NCBI RefSeq assembly: GCF_963678635.1
Contig: NC_087064.1
Coordinates: 61,683,548-61,747,547, forward strand
Length of the DNA: 64,000 nucleotides
Source: Symsagittifera roscoffensis
Lineage: Eukaryota; Xenacoelomorpha; Acoela; Convolutidae
Direction of reading: 5' to 3'
A program made the translations under genes and the position numbers. Below are positions 1 to 12,540 of the stretch, one piece after another (the first letter of the stretch is position 1; each line of letters begins with the position of its first letter). The notes beneath the pieces were generated by a model. That model saw only the letters and a list, made by a program, of their open reading frames with translations, was not told the DNA's origin and did no database searches.

Positions 1-199
1 AGTCAACCGCTGCAAAACCCGGTATTTAAACAAAGTACAGTTTAATAAAAAACATCTCATGCAGCCGAAGCAAAAAAAATGTTTTTCAACTGTAAGTTTT
101 AAAGAGTAAATTTCTGAAACGTGGATAAAGCAAGAAGATGATGTGAACTTATGGAATCTTAAACCTCATACACATGTAATGTGTAGATATGACGGACAA

Positions 200-2600
200 T
201 CGATGCTTAAAAAAAAAAAGTGGTGGTGTTTTTTCAGATTTACCAATCAAGTTGGCCCTAAAATTGAGAGACGATTTAAACTTGTTCAATAGCGAAAAAT
301 ATGGATCAGTGTGGGTTGATTGCCAATCTAGTTTTAATGTTGGCAGTAAGAAAAATGTTAATTAACTTATTTTATAACCCGAACAGAACGAATTTTATTG
401 CGTTTCTGGAACAACTTACTGAACATTAATAATGCACTTTTTGTATCTAACTGAATAACTTCGATGGGTGATTAACGCATTAATTAATTAAACACGGAGA
501 AAGAAAATCTGAAATCAATCATCATTCCATATGGATTTCAAAAGTTTATTGTCCATATGATGCAACACGAGCCAGTTCTTCGACAAAAACCCATATTAAT
601 TGTCTGATTGATGAATTTGAGACAAATGGAAATGATTTTTGCTTTGATACGCCTTACACAACAGATCATTTTGCTACACTGATTTTGACAAACAATAAAT
701 GTGGAAAAAACAAACCGCAAGCAGTTTTTACTTTCAATTAAAAAATAGCAAAAATTGGATTTTGCCAGACTCTATCCGCTCTTCCTTGGTTTCAATTAAA
801 TCAATGTACAGACGCACAAAACATGATTTCAATGCTGTTAAATCTAGATTTTTTTGCTTTTCAGCAACTAAAGATTATATCAATGTACAGACGCACAAAA
901 CATGTTTTCAGTGCTGTTAAAATTAGATTCTTATGGTCTTCAGCAACTGAAAACGAAACAAGAATCACTTCTGGCTCATCGAAATGAAAATTGGCGAAAA
1001 TATTGACTTTGTCGCGACCAAATAGCCGAAGTAGTTAAGGATAAACAAAACAAACAATCGGACTTATTCTTTCCTTTTCTCATCACAATCTAGCAAAAAT
1101 TGAGAACTTTTAACCAAATTCGAGGTTCCAGTTCCTTCAATTCCAGAATTACTGCTCTGCGTGATTCAATCAAGAAAACAAATATTAAAATTGCCAATCA
1201 ATATATTTGTGTTTTTTCAAAATTAGGGAAATTATTTGGAGCTGCTAAACTTCAGTTTTATGATCAAGGTACTTCTAACTTACCAATTTTTGATTTTCAG
1301 CACAGAACAGTGTAACAACGTTATCATATACTGCGAGAACTAAATTTGGGACTTTATTGATCCCGCTTGGGCAACAAACAATGTACAATCAATAATTGTT
1401 GCTAATACCTGCATAGATGAGAATATTTTTCTCACGGAATTGAAAAAAGAAAAACTACACAATTGATCTTAGCAATTAATAACACATTAAAAGAACCTAT
1501 GCAATTTGAAAAAAACTTTGAGACAATTCTTCATGCTCAACTTAAGAAACACTCGGAAAAACATCAAATTACGCCTCCTTTTCATTTTGGATTTCGCAAA
1601 AAACTTTCCACACAAAATTCGCGTATTTACGTTGCCGAAAAAATATTCGAAAAGTATTTGATTCCAAAAAAAATTGTTCATGCAGCTTTTTTGAACCTTT
1701 CAAAAGCTTTTGACTATATTTCTTATGCCTTAATTGAAAATTTTTGTAACAAAAAAGCCTGTTGAAAGAGTAAATGTCAATGGAATTTATTCGGACTGGA
1801 TAGATGTCAAAAAAAGGGTGACGCAACGAACAGTACTGGGTCCGTTGTTGTTCAATTTGGATGTCAATGATAATCAAAATCGTATCAGCGATGGATGTAC
1901 TCTGGACAGTATGCTGACGATTGCATTATGCATGCGTCATCTATGTCATCAAGTAATGCTCTGAGCCAATTAGAAAAATCCTTACACAAAATTACCTTCT
2001 TTTTTTGCTGAAAATGAGTAAAATCAAAATGAATCGAAATTGGATTTTATAAATTTTTGGCAAAAAAGTGATAAGCAGAAAGTGGAATCAGTTTGTTTCG
2101 ATATAAACGAACATTAGGAAGAGAAAAAGTCTGAATGCAAACAATTACGTTTGATTCTAGATTCTCATCTGTTATTTCAAACTAAAAAAAACTGTTGAAC
2201 TGGGCCCCAAAACTGTTGAACTGGGCCCCAAAACGCACGCTTTTCTGGTCCAAAATAAAGTCAGCCACCATACTGCGTACATACAAGTCTTTTATCGGAA
2301 TTTAAAACAGAATTAAATTGAAAAAATTAACTTATCGACTTCAATATCCTCCTTAGAAGAGGAAAGTTTTGCCAATGCATTAAAACTGCCAATAGCCAAT
2401 ACAGAATTAAAAATCGCACCAAGCACAAAATTCTTGATAACCATTATTCAACTGCTTCTCTACAAAAATTGTTCATTCGCCTCACATCAAAAAAATTTAA
2501 CTCAATGCTAACAACATTTTGAAAACTCGACAACACTACTACAACATTTAAGAAAAAATTGAAACAGTTATACACTAAACAAATGCAATCTAATACAGCA
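200..2600 (+). mobile_element. Decayed non-LTR retrotransposon (LINE), endonuclease to RT 3' end
   Basis: Conceptual translation in shifting plus-strand frames recovers pieces in the order expected of an APE-endonuclease LINE. Around 330-420 there is an endonuclease-like stretch containing YNPNRTNFIAFLEQL. Around 575-660 there is a segment with INCLID followed by TTDHF, matching the C-terminal part of the endonuclease. At 1463-1765 lies the RT region with FGFRKKLST and LSKAFDYIS (degenerate motif A), and at about 1800-1960 a remnant of the VPQGxxLGPLLF motif. Near 2520-2570 a short FKKKLKQLYT stretch resembles the usual LINE C-terminus. Many stops and frameshifts show it is inactive. A ~79-bp segment is tandemly duplicated at about 801-945, and a 21-bp unit is duplicated at 2191-2232. 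The exact ends are uncertain. Confidence 0.7.
2191..2232. repeat. 21-bp direct tandem duplication
   Basis: A unit beginning ACTGTTGAACTGGGCCCC is repeated twice head to tail inside the LINE relic. It is probably a replication-slippage event. Confidence 0.85.
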
Positions 2601-3929
2601 TGTACGCAAACAATTACATGGTGTGAGTTCCATTTTCATTAAAACGTTGGTATATATCACCAGTAATATTTACCGAAGTTGTTAAAGTTTAAGTGTTTTA
2701 TCCTTATATACAAATGTGTTTTATTTATGTTGTTATGTCTTAGTTTGATGTTTTTAATCCTGCAGTAAATTCATCGCTTTTCACTTATTTGTTCACTTCT
2801 CTTTTCTAAATACTATTCAAGCAACTAATCTGAAAACTTGAATTTATCTTTATTACTTTTTACTGTATTGATGCATAGATTTTTATACAGTAAGTGAAGT
2901 GTTATTTCTTCTTTTTCTTCTAGTCACATGATTTAATAAACAGAAGGACACTGCTGGAAAAATTGAAAAAACTCTTGAAGAATCCCTACGAGCTTCAATT
3001 CATTCTATAGAGTGTAAATTTTTTTATAGCATAGTCATTCACTGCATCAAGAGAGCTAGGACCGGCTATTCAGCCTAGCAAGTAGCTACCCGCTGGGATC
3101 ACTATCGCAATTAGGTAACGACAAAAAAATACAGTAAAATTTTTTTTCCCAGAAATACACGAAGATTTCGTTTCATAGACTGCAAATATCGATCAAACCT
3201 GGATCGCCTTTTCACAGGATATGAAAACTTGGGCAACTTTTGAAAAGAAATAGAAAAATAAAACCACCAGTTTTTATCAGGAAGCTAAAAAGTATGTATC
3301 TATTCTTCGTACGGAGCTCAACAGCTCCATTGTTGGTTCTTTTTTGGTAAATGGCTCTAGTTTAAATTCTTGCTAGCAGATTTAAAATTAGGGAGCCATA
3401 ATCTTCAGAAAAAAATTTGCTGCACTGGAACTTAACAAGTTTAAGATATCCTAATGAATGAAAGACCAGAGGTCGATTTGAAAAATTCTCATCGTGAAAA
3501 CATGTTGTTAGTCTATAATATCACTTTTTTCTCTCACTGTTGCTGCTGTTTTAAACAAAAAGAAAAACATCGATGCTACTGTTGTTTATATAATGCTGTT
3601 GGTCAATTTGGTCAGATTTAATTAAGAGGCTCATTAAAATTGGTGCCAAAGAGATACACTTCGAGTTTGTCAATAAAAAAAGCGAATTCTATAATTAAAA
3701 CCAATAACCGATTTGTAAGAGAGTCTTCAAATCACTTGAACTGCACTCCACTTTCCGAGCAATTATGCGAAGTAGTCTGCAGTTGGCTTATTATTCTGAA
3801 TCTATTCCATCCAAAATCTCATAAAACTGATTTTCTCAAAACTCATTAAAAGGAAACTGCTTTTGTTTATCGTTCAAAATGGCGAAAAATTTAAAAGGAA
3901 AAAGCGGCCAACAATGATAACAGTACTAA
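2601..3929. other. Gene-free AT-rich stretch
   Basis: I see no supported coding region, RNA gene or recognisable mobile element. The open frames are short and lack protein-like composition. A rearranged duplicate phrase (CACTGCATCAAGAGAGCTAG region, about 3040-3110) could be tRNA-SINE debris, but the match is too weak to call. Confidence 0.5.
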
Positions 3930-5290
3930 ACTGAACAAGACTGCTCGTATATCAGACCAAAGGCCTGAAAGTTCCGCCTGCCCCTTAACTGGATTCGAGA
4001 CAAATAATTTATTCTCGACTGCCAAGATATCATATATTAACTTCTAAAACTTGATTCGTTTACGGAATTGATATGACAATTCAATTTGGAAAGATCTTGA
4101 GTGCGGGATAATTGGTAATACATAAACAATTTGTATATTAAAAGTATTCAGTAATAAACAAGGAGCTCTCAACCAAACTTAAGGTAGTGCGAGCGAACCC
4201 GATTGTATTCATAAGATTCCAGGATAGATCACCACGCAATCAAATTTCTTTCGTGAAATTGGTCAGAACAAAAAACTCCAAGCATAGAGATTCCTCACTT
4301 TCTTCGAAAAGCTAAAGCTGGAAGTACGTGTTTGGTATTTTTTGCGTTTGAAACACTGATACGTGATGAAATGCGTATTTTCAAAAATTGGACTGTGCCC
4401 AAAACCTGACTTGTTTCTCTACTAAAATAAGTAAGAGTGAAAATTTTGGAATTTTCCCAAGATATAACAATGTTCTGACAAAAAGTCGCAGATTCTGTTG
4501 GAAATATTGTAGCAACCAGTTCTTTCGATACGACCCTTTATCTAAGATTAGATAGAGTAGTTTTTTAAAAGAAATCAGAAAGGTTCCAAAAACGGTCAAA
4601 AAATCAAAACTTTGACTTTTCCGAGGGCCATAACTTTTAATGTTAAAGAAATGGGCGAAGTCGCGTATGCGAGGAGCTTACTACAGCCCATTCTTCGGAT
4701 TGAACACAATTTCGCAGATTTGGGAGGGTAGTTTTCGACAAGTCAAAAAATTCGAAAACGGTCAAAAAAACAAATATTTGGTTATTCTTAGGACCATAAT
4801 TTTTTGTGTGAAAAAAATTGGGCTTAGAGGCTTATGCAGGAGAGCTTTCCGCAAACGGTTCTATCAATTAAAGACAAAATCTCCGATTTGGGAGGCTAGT
4901 TTGAGAAAACGAAAAAAATATACGGATAAAATACTCCCCCACAGACATTTTCGAAGGCTGTAGACAGTGGGTTAAAGTAAAAAGAGACTAGGTGATTATG
5001 CAGGCATTCAAAGGAGTCGGCGGTCTCTCCATTGAAAACCCCTTTTATGCAAATAGGTAGAATAGTATTTGAGAAAACTGAAAATTTTGCAAAGAACAAC
5101 GAAAAAAGTTTCCTCAGCGTCTAAGAAAATAATTGAAAACCCAATCCCACACATTTTTTATAAAACTTGTTTTTATCTAACAGAAATTGTAGGCAAACAT
5201 GCCAAGCAAAACATTTGAAATTAGAATAAGCAAAGAAATATAAGTTACGAAGCGGAAAAGAAGCCGACAATATTTAAGCAGACATCAGTT
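3930..5290 (+). repeat. Dispersed repeat family R1, copy 1
   Basis: This is one of three copies in the window (others about 11290-12540 and 45955-47490) that share the same landmarks in the same order. These are a GCTCGTATATCAGACC-like start, the phrase AAAGCTGGAAGTACGTGTTTG (about 4311-4331), ATTGGACTGTGCCCAAAACC, a TTTCTCTACTAAAATAAG block, repeated half-units of the type 'cgattgaacacaa..ccagatttgg..gagaaaa', and a distinctive end CAGACATTTTCGAAGGCTG (about 4939) followed by AGAGACTAGG and ATGCAGGCA. Short open frames inside it are not conserved between copies, so it looks non-coding and non-autonomous. The class is unknown. Confidence 0.7.
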
Positions 5291-5459
5291 GAACCGAAAA
5301 ATTTGTCTTTGTACAAAAAAAACTTTGAAAGTCGTGTGTTTAAACTTTAACGCGTGGTGTGGCTCTTTAGCCGACATAACTTGAGCAGACAAATAAAAAT
5401 CCAAAAATTCAATTTTTTCCCGAAATATTATTTTCCATGTTATACATTGCGAAAAAAAA

Positions 5460-5535
5460 ATCATGTCCTGCTGGGACTAGAACTCCAGACCTTAGGGTAC
5501 AAAAGAAACCGCTTTACCTCCAGGCCAAGTGGAAA
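5460..5535 (-). mobile_element. tRNA-derived SINE head (SINE-2 type)
   Basis: Read on the minus strand, the segment has a pol III box A-like TTGGCCTGGAGGTAAAG and, about 45 nt further on, a box B-like GAGTTCTAGTCCC. This is the arrangement of a degenerate tRNA. Closely related heads occur at about 13078-13150 and 49670-49745, which supports a SINE family rather than a functional tRNA. Confidence 0.6.
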
Positions 5536-5539
5536 GGAA

Positions 5540-6659
5540 TCTGGAAAATGTTAAGGTTCAAAAACAAAAACAAATTCAATTCGTTGTAACCAAAGTTGTT
5601 TACGGGGAAAAAGTTTCGTTCCCAATCACAAGACACTTGCTCGTACAAGTGTAAAAATGAAAAGTTTTTGTTGCTTTTTAAATTTTCTATCCAGACGCAC
5701 TTCAACCTGCAAAGGAAAAAAACTCGCATCTACTAAATTAATTGAATAACTTAGCTCGTCTTAAATCAATTTGTAATGATTGCCAATACGCCGTATGCTA
5801 AACGTTAACAAAGGCGACAATTAAAGCTTTTTTTTACCAGATGTTGAATAAAAAAGAAGTCCATTTTTTTTGAAAAAATAAGCTAAAATTTTTATGAAAA
5901 ATATATCCAGATAAATATCTACAAAAGCTTCAAACCTTCGTCTCGGATGAGGCTCATAAACAGCCTTAGAAAGCATTGAGAATCATGACTGAGCGGCAAA
6001 AAATTCAAAAAACTTGAGCCGACACTCCTTAAGCCGAAAACGAAACTGTAGTCAAAAAAGTTTCAAGCTTTTAAAATTTTGAAATCAAAAATTATACAAC
6101 AATCCATCCGTGCTGAAACAGGCAAAAACCTTTTAAAAAATTCGCCCATAAAACTACGCAACATTAGTTGACTAAGCCGACATGACATTTGACGAACCCG
6201 TTGAAAAAAATTATTCAAAATCAAAGTTGGTAAATTCACAATTACAAATAAGAAATTGCTTCAAAAGTGTACGAGATAGCATGTACTGTTTTTGAAAAAA
6301 AAAAGAAAAACAGTCTTCAAAAATTAAGACAAAAACCAGAAGTCCAAAAAATCAGATTTTTACAATAAATTTTTTTGACAAAATCAATTACAGCCTCAAA
6401 AGAACTCAGATTTTTATTTCCGCAGCAGAAATTGAGCAGCAGCAACAAAAACTGAGTAGCAGAATTTGCGAATCAAAAGTTGTTCGAGGGAAAAAACTAA
6501 TTCCCGATTACAAGTCACTTGCTCTCGCAAAAGAAAAAATAGAGAAGAAAATAGAAATTTCACGCTCCTAATTATCAAAAATTGGCAACTTTCAAACTCT
6601 CAAAACCTGACAAAAAAGCTTGCAAAAGAAATCCTTTCAATTTTGAGCTCAGGGAATTA
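5540..6659. other. Gene-free stretch with repeat modules
   Basis: No gene is supported. It contains a degenerate copy of the module found at 41299, 49818 and 50108 (about 5598-5655, and again about 6478-6540): a GGGAAAAAA run followed by an imperfect CTTGC hairpin. Short open frames here are low-complexity, lysine- and asparagine-rich. Confidence 0.5.
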
Positions 6660-6900
6660 ATATCAACACAGAGGCAAAGCTGCGCTTCGCAAAAATTTGC
6701 GAAAACACAACCAAAAAGCAGCTCTACCAAATGATATAAGAAAAAGTAGAAATGAGCCTCGAATTTTTAAAAACTCGAAGCTTAGCAAAAACTCGAATTA
6801 CCAAAATCTGCGACCTAGCAAATTTGAGTCTCACGCACTAACCATTCAGCCACGGATGCTTAAAATCCCCAGGAACTAACCACCAATAACGCACATACAT
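6660..6900 (-). mobile_element. tRNA-derived SINE (SINE-1 type)
   Basis: The minus-strand head (about 6795-6870) contains CCGTGGCTGAATGGTTAGTGC, a good box A context, and a degenerate box B in AGGTCGCAGATTTTGG. The body runs toward lower coordinates and ends near the palindromic module AAGCTGCGCTTCGC (about 6672). The whole order matches the copies at 7690-7945 and 50400-50610. Confidence 0.7.
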
Positions 6901-7689
6901 AGGCTAACAAATTGCCAGATCGATGCCGCAAAAGTAGCACCAAATACAAAAAGATAAAATTTTTCATGCAATAAATTGCAAATCAAAAAGCCGCATTATG
7001 TATAATTTATGCATTTCAAAAAAAATGCGAGATACATTGAATTAGAAAATTTCTGAAACCGAGATTTTATTTTTGTTATGTTGTTTGAAACAATAAGTTT
7101 TTTCGGTTCACTTGATGAATTAAAATTGCATCAACTGTGTAAACTTATAACTATTCGAACGTCAAAGCACATGTTATCAAAAGCTGTAAAGGTGCCCCAC
7201 CATTATTGATGTGCCGCACCATAAAGGTGCCGCACCAATATTTGCGACTTAGGTTGGAAAAAAAGGTTCGCACTAATACACTCGCTTGGCAAGTGTAACC
7301 AGATGGTTAAAAAAAATAGCTTGAATTAAAAAACCACCAAGCAAAAATATTCTGTCACTTTCTTCGAAAGTCAAAACATTAAGACACATTTATTTCAAAA
7401 TTTTACGATTTTCAAGAATTGAACTGAGAACTAAGATTTGAAGAACTTCTGTTGAAAATAATATGAGAATTTCAGCAGTTAACTCAAAAAATTACATATT
7501 TTTAATTCAAATGAATGGAAGCCAAACTCATGTCCGAAATACCGAACGACTAAAAATTTCGAAAAGAAATAAACTTCCATTAAAATGTCAAAAACTGACT
7601 GATTTTCATGCTCTTGAATGCTGAGAGAATTACTTAATACAAAACTTCTCCCTAATACAACTTTCGGGCACTCGGCCATTCGGTGACCC

Positions 7690-7945
7690 GGTATTCACAC
7701 AAATGACTCCACTAAAAATATTTAACACAGATGCGAAGCAGCAACTTCGCAAACAAAACCAAGAAAAAAAACGGCAAAAAGTAGTGCTAAAAGGGTCAAA
7801 AAAATTGAAAATAAAGGGAAGAAAAACAAAACTAATTAAAATTCTGCTAGATGCCGGAATCGAACTCCCAACCTTAAGAGTCCTACTATCTGCGCAATCA
7901 TAGGCTCTTCGCAAACCTTCAACATTACCCACCAATAAACATGAT
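7690..7945 (-). mobile_element. tRNA-derived SINE (SINE-1 type)
   Basis: Minus-strand reading gives a near-consensus pol III box B, GAGTTCGATTCCGGC (plus positions 7853-7867), preceded by a tRNA-like GCGCAGATAGTAGGACTC stem region. The body ends at the module GCGAAGCAGCAACTTCGC (about 7729-7746). This is the best-preserved box B among the SINE copies in the window. Confidence 0.75.
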
Positions 7946-8687
7946 ACAAAGATATAACGCTATGCAGCAAAAGTAAACCAGATATAATGTTATAGCTGCA
8001 AAAACGGTACCAAATATATAAGACCTTTCATTTGCGACTTGGGTTGGAAAAAAAGTGGATACCCCATTATGACAATATGCTCAGCTTGTGTAAAACCACT
8101 ATTGAGTCCACTTGAAATTTGAATTCGAAAAACGAGCTTCAAAAGCAGGCTCAGCAACTTTTGCTAATCTCGCAGAACCTAGTTAAGAGCGCAGAAAAAT
8201 TTTAAAAGGCAACAGAGAGCAAAATTCAATGTATGCAGCAAATATTAGCCACAAAGGGTAGTTTTAGAGCTCGTCTGCCAAAAAATAGTAGTCATAGAAT
8301 TTTTCTTAAAATCAGCCCCTGGGCGGTGAGAGTGACTCTCGTTGATGCAGCAGAATCTTGGTTAAACTCTTTGAAGCAGCAGAATTTCGGTTGTAAACCT
8401 GTCTGGGAAGTCATTTTTTGAGGCAAAAACAAACAATTGAATCGAAACAAGAAGAATGAATTAACTTAGCTTACAGACATTTTAAATTACTTGATTGTAG
8501 TTGAAGTCAAATAAACCGAAAAAAAAACACTTAATGTTTCTTGGATTTGCGAGATTTACCGGTGTACAAAAATAAAAGTCTGGGTATACGCAATATTTTT
8601 TTGAAAGCTTTATCCGGCCAGAGCTTGGAAAATAAAGGTGCAAAAAAAACTGGACAAGACAATCCGCCGTACATTAAACCAAGATCT
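7946..8687. other. Intergenic or 3' flanking DNA
   Basis: This lies downstream of the minus-strand terminal exon ending at 8688. I saw no convincing AATAAA signal on the minus strand close to the stop. A phrase at about 7960-8020 (CAGCAAAAGTAAACCAGATA and a variant) resembles the start of the satellite monomer at 55262. Confidence 0.5.
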
Positions 8688-9106
8688 TCACCTGAACTCA
8701 ATTCCAGCTAGACAAGTCCCTCCATCTGCAATTATAACAGACACTGGCACATTGTCATATCCAGATGTAATTCCAGACCAGTCAACCTCCACTTTATTAC
8801 CACTCTGACTATTATCATAACCGCTCTGAGATCCAGCAATCCACTCGTTAATGATAACACCATCTCTGTCGGCGTAGCCCAAAGAGAGTCCTCGGATGCA
8901 GGACCCTGAGTTGTCCCAGTAGACTTGCACCTTTGCGGGGTATCCTGAGAAATCCGGGTTGATGGGACTGTTAGCGTAAGTAAAGTGGTTCTCCTTTAGC
9001 CACTGTGATTGTACTTCGCTTACTGATTGTGTAATTTGGGTTAAGTTATTGGCGTCGCCTAGGTCGACTTCGGTGTTTGTGCCGGCAGACGAAAAGCGAA
9101 CGGTGA
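8688..9106 (-). CDS. Modular extracellular-type protein, probable last exon
   Basis: Minus-strand exon of 419 nt with a TTTAG acceptor just upstream (AG at 9108-9107), entered in phase 1 and closed by TGA at 8690-8688, giving about 138 residues. The peptide has no membrane segment. It is rich in G, S, N, D and aromatic residues, and contains VYWDNSGSCIRGLSLGYAD and, at its end, ADGGTCLAGIEF. A G-x-C-x-x-G-(I/L) pattern also recurs in the exon at 18931-19176, so the two may share a beta-rich fold. I do not recognise the family. The stop overlaps a possible donor (AG|GTGAAG), so the gene could continue, but that would be phase 2 unlike its neighbours. The exon fits the 9274-9399 exon: the phase-1 G plus TC makes a Val codon. 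Confidence 0.65.
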
Positions 9107-9273
9107 CTAAACAAGCAGTACGGAATTTAAACTGTTCTGCTCATAATACCTCTGTTCAACTGTTCAAAGGCAATCACTATTTTCTGACACTCAAAGCTTA
9201 ATTGGAACCAAAAATGTTTTTCCATGAGATCGAAATATGAATGATTTGAAAAGGGAAATTTATTTTGTCTTAC

Positions 9274-9399
9274 CTTCAGGCAAAGCCTCATAGTTGACCT
9301 GGAGATCCATTTTGCCATCATTCGTGCACTGAATTTGGACTCCCGATGCTGAAAACAATTGAAGTACCCCGAACTGATGCGTTATGTCAACAAAACGAT
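9274..9399 (-). CDS. Modular extracellular-type protein, internal exon
   Basis: A 126-nt exon with acceptor ATTTTAG and donor GAAG|GTAAGA, phase 1 at both ends, encoding about 42 residues including FSASGVQIQCTNDGKMDLQV. It is open throughout, and its phase joins the exons on both sides. Function unknown. One Cys is present, compatible with a disulfide in a secreted domain. Confidence 0.65.
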
Positions 9400-9546
9400 C
9401 TAAAATTATATTAGAAAAAAATTTTCCTAAAGTTTCGTAGGCCTTGATCACGAATTTCGCAACTATATTTCAATTACCATGAAATTTTTAGATAAGTAAT
9501 AGACTCAAAAAATAATAACTAGTATTGATCAAAAAATGGCGCCAAC

Positions 9547-9831
9547 CTGTTTTGAGCTGTCCGTTGTTGCTGTACGAATAAACTGTGCTCTCTGCCTGAT
9601 TACTATCCGGAACATAACTTATTAGCCCAGTAAGAGCATAATCATAAGTAGTACCAGCCACCAATTGATAAGCATAAGCAGTTCCGTCTCTGCCTCTCGA
9701 TTGTGATTGGTCGAAGTTGGATAAGAAAGAGTTTTGAGATGCGAAAAAGTATCCGTTCAGGCTGAGGTCAACACTTGAGAAGTCGGCTGGATTATACCAC
9801 ACAATACTCTTCAAGTTAGCATCTGTTCCGC
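9547..9831 (-). CDS. Modular extracellular-type protein, internal exon
   Basis: A 285-nt exon, phase 1 at both ends. The acceptor follows a pyrimidine-rich tract ending TGCTGTAG and the donor is ACAG|GTTGGC. The 95-residue peptide contains IVWYNPADFSSVDLSLNGYF and AYAYQLVAGTTYDYALTGL, strongly protein-like beta-strand alternation. No known domain is recognised. Confidence 0.7.
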
Positions 9832-10113
9832 CTACAGCAATCAAAAATCCAGATGCATGTAAAATCCTATTTAAACTCAAAAACACAAAAAATTTAAGGA
9901 ATGGTTAAGCTTCTGTTTTTAACAACAAAGAAAGCAACTGAAAAGTTTTCGACATTTCTTGAAGTAGACTTGCCAAAATATAATAATGAAACTATAAATT
10001 TTCCTTCAAACTCGATACATGATGATTGGATTTTCAGTAACTGAAAATTAAATTCATTCTTTTTGCTTAAAGCTAGGTACTTTTTATGTAGTATATCTTT
10101 TATTGGCACTTAC

Positions 10114-10188
10114 TAGTAAAAACTGTCGATTGGTAAGCTGCTCCATCAGAAACATCTCTCGTGTAGACCAATACAGGCTCGCGCGCTT
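10114..10188 (-). CDS. Modular extracellular-type protein, small internal exon
   Basis: A 75-nt exon with acceptor TTTGTTGCAG and donor ACTA|GTAAGT, phase 1 at both ends. It encodes about 25 residues around EPVLVYTRDVSDGAAYQ. It joins the two neighbouring exons without breaking frame: C+AA gives Gln upstream and A+GC gives Ser downstream. Confidence 0.65.
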
Positions 10189-10391
10189 CTGCAACAAAAA
10201 AACTATCAAAAATAAGTTTTTTTTATTTCTGCGATATCGTTTGTATTAGATTTCGTTAATATGAATTTTGCGAGTTTCATTACTAGTTACAAAACTTATA
10301 CATGCTTAACGGTCGAAAAATTTCTTTAAAAGGGGTAAAAATAGCAAGGGAAACAGCAAAAGAGATCTTTTTTGTGTAATGTCACACTTAC

Positions 10392-10599
10392 GGGCCCAGT
10401 AAAACGTCAATTGTTGTGTTGTCGATCCAGACACTACTGTCTCAATGTACCAGAGGATCTTGCTTTGACCCGAGGAGGAAGTGAAGTCGAACTCAACTGA
10501 TAGGCCAGATGTTGTTCCTATTAGCTGGTAATTGTTATCATTCCAGGAGAATGCCAGACCATTTAGGGTATCAGACGTTGAACTGTAGTACACAACAAC
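10392..10599 (-). CDS. Modular extracellular-type protein, internal exon
   Basis: A 208-nt exon with acceptor TTTTTAG and donor GCCC|GTAAGT. It starts in phase 0 and ends in phase 1. The peptide contains LNGLAFSWNDNNYQLIG, SVEFDFTSSSGQSKILWYI and QQLTFYW, typical of an extracellular beta-sandwich. The phase-0 start means its upstream partner must end in phase 0; no such exon is obvious between here and 16958, and an assembly gap lies in that interval. Confidence 0.65.
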
Positions 10600-11289
10600 C
10601 TAAAAATGTAACTTTCAAATACTTTCAGTTCTCTTTCTTACCTCTGTTTAATATTTTAGAGTGAAAATTGACTCAAATTTAAAGTTTTGTAACATATATT
10701 AAAGTTGCTAAAATTGAAGTTTCTAAACTGTGCGGCAGACTGAACCATAGCGTTTCTCGTACTCAAATGCTACGATATTTATATCGATGAGCGTCAACCA
10801 TTGATTCACCGGGGAAATTTTCATTACAGTTACTATAGCTTGACGTATTCAACAACAAACCATTTTCTACAATTAATGCTCAATTTCATTAATTAGAGAG
10901 AACGAAAAATAGTTGCCAAGATATCTACCTGAAAAATAAGCTACAGATTGACTGTGAACTGCATCTTTAAGGTCTACAAACATTTTCCATTGTCAAGATT
11001 CTTTCGAACGGTCAAGATTTGAAAAACATACAATGAGGCGAAGTTGTGCTTGCAAACACAATCAAAACTAAACAGAAACTCAAAACCTCGTACTATTGAA
11101 AAATTGTCACGAAAAAATTTGAAGCTTAGTTCAAATATTTTCGCGCACAGGCTATGTAAATCACTAAGTAATACAATTCTAGTCTAGGAACGATTTAAAA
11201 AGACCAAACAACTAGTCTCAATTGAAGTAGAAATGAATTCTGAGCTGGATTTATTCACCGCCTTGTTTTACGCGTAAATAGCAAAGTGG
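10600..11289. other. Intronic or intergenic stretch
   Basis: No exon or element is supported. The low-coordinate side is intron of the minus-strand gene. A degenerate hairpin module with a GCGAAGTTGTGCTTGC core sits near 11038. Confidence 0.5.
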
Positions 11290-12540
11290 TAAACAGCGCA
11301 GACATTATTTAACCGAAATTGGTCAATTCTCAAATCCCAAGACAATGTTAAAAAACTGCTCGTATATCCGGGCAAAACCCTGAATGTTTCGACAGCCCTT
11401 CAACTGGCCTCGGAGAGTTTTCAAAGAAAAATTCGACACACCACTTGCGATACAATACAAACATAAAAAAAACATAAATCGAAAAAAAATTTTGATGTTG
11501 AAAAATATTAGAAACCAAAATTTTTGTATGTCTCGATAAAACAACTAGGGGCCCAGCTAAAGCTGGAGCTACGTGTTTGATATTAAATGCGTTTGCCATA
11601 CTGATGCGGCAACAAAAATGTGATTTCAACACTAGGACTTTGCCCAAAACCTTAGTTGTTTCTCTAGTAAAATAAGCGAGGAGAGTAAAAAAAAACTGAA
11701 TAAAATAGGAAAAATTAGGGAGTCGACGCTTCTGCAGGGACAACTATCGCAAAATTTCTAAAAAACAGTCATAAGTTATAAAAACGTTTAAACGACTTTT
11801 CAAAGCAGAAAAGATTCCGAAAACCGAGTTTCTCGATTGAATACAACCTGAGATTTGGCACAGTAGCGTAAGGTCAAGCAATTTCCAAAAATCTCAGACT
11901 TGGGAGCGTAGTTCTTGAGAAAAATCAAAAACTTAAACAAAAAAATTCGTTCAAAAATCAAAGTTTTGACTAGTGTGAAGTCTATAACTTTTGGTGTCAG
12001 AAAAATTGGATTGTAATCGCAAGTTTTTGAGAAAATTTAAAGTTTAAAATCCTGAATGAAAAATTTGACTTTTCTGAGGACAAAAACTTTTTGTATAAAA
12101 AACTTTTAAAGTGATGGCTAAAACGGGAGCTTCCCACTTTTTATTATCTCTATTGAACCATAAAATCAGATTTGACACGTTAGTTTTCGAGAAAAGTCAA
12201 AAAGATTCACGAAACAGTCAAAAATCAAAGTTTGACATAGCCGCTTATGCAGAAAAATTTTCAACAAAATTTTAGTCATTGAAGCTAAAAACTCAGATTT
12301 GATAGTGGCAGTTTTTGAGAAAACTTTAAAAAATCAAAAATATGGGTCGATTATTCCCCAACAGACTTTTTCGAAGGCTTTAGACAGAGGGGTCAAAATA
12401 AAAGAGACTCCAGAGGAGTATGCAGGCATACAGAGGAGGAGAATGGAGCGTCTTGGTATTGATACCCTGTTTTGAACTTTAATTAAAATTTCTGAGAAAA
12501 ACTAAAATTTTTCCAATAAATTTGGAAATAATTCACAATA
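11290..12540 (+). repeat. Dispersed repeat family R1, copy 2
   Basis: It carries the same landmarks as the 3930-5290 copy: GCTCGTATATCCGGGC near 11358, AAAGCTGGAGCTACGTGTTTG near 11560, GACTTTGCCCAAAACC, TTTCTCTAGTAAAATAAG, and the end block CAGACTTTTTCGAAGGCT near 12362 followed by AGAGACTCC and ATGCAGGCAT. It starts beside a CACTTGCGATACAATAC motif shared with other repeats. Confidence 0.7.

Noticed and set aside
7853-7915. Functional tRNA gene
   Set aside because: Box B is nearly perfect, but the acceptor stem does not pair and collinear relatives with a shared body exist, so it is a SINE head.
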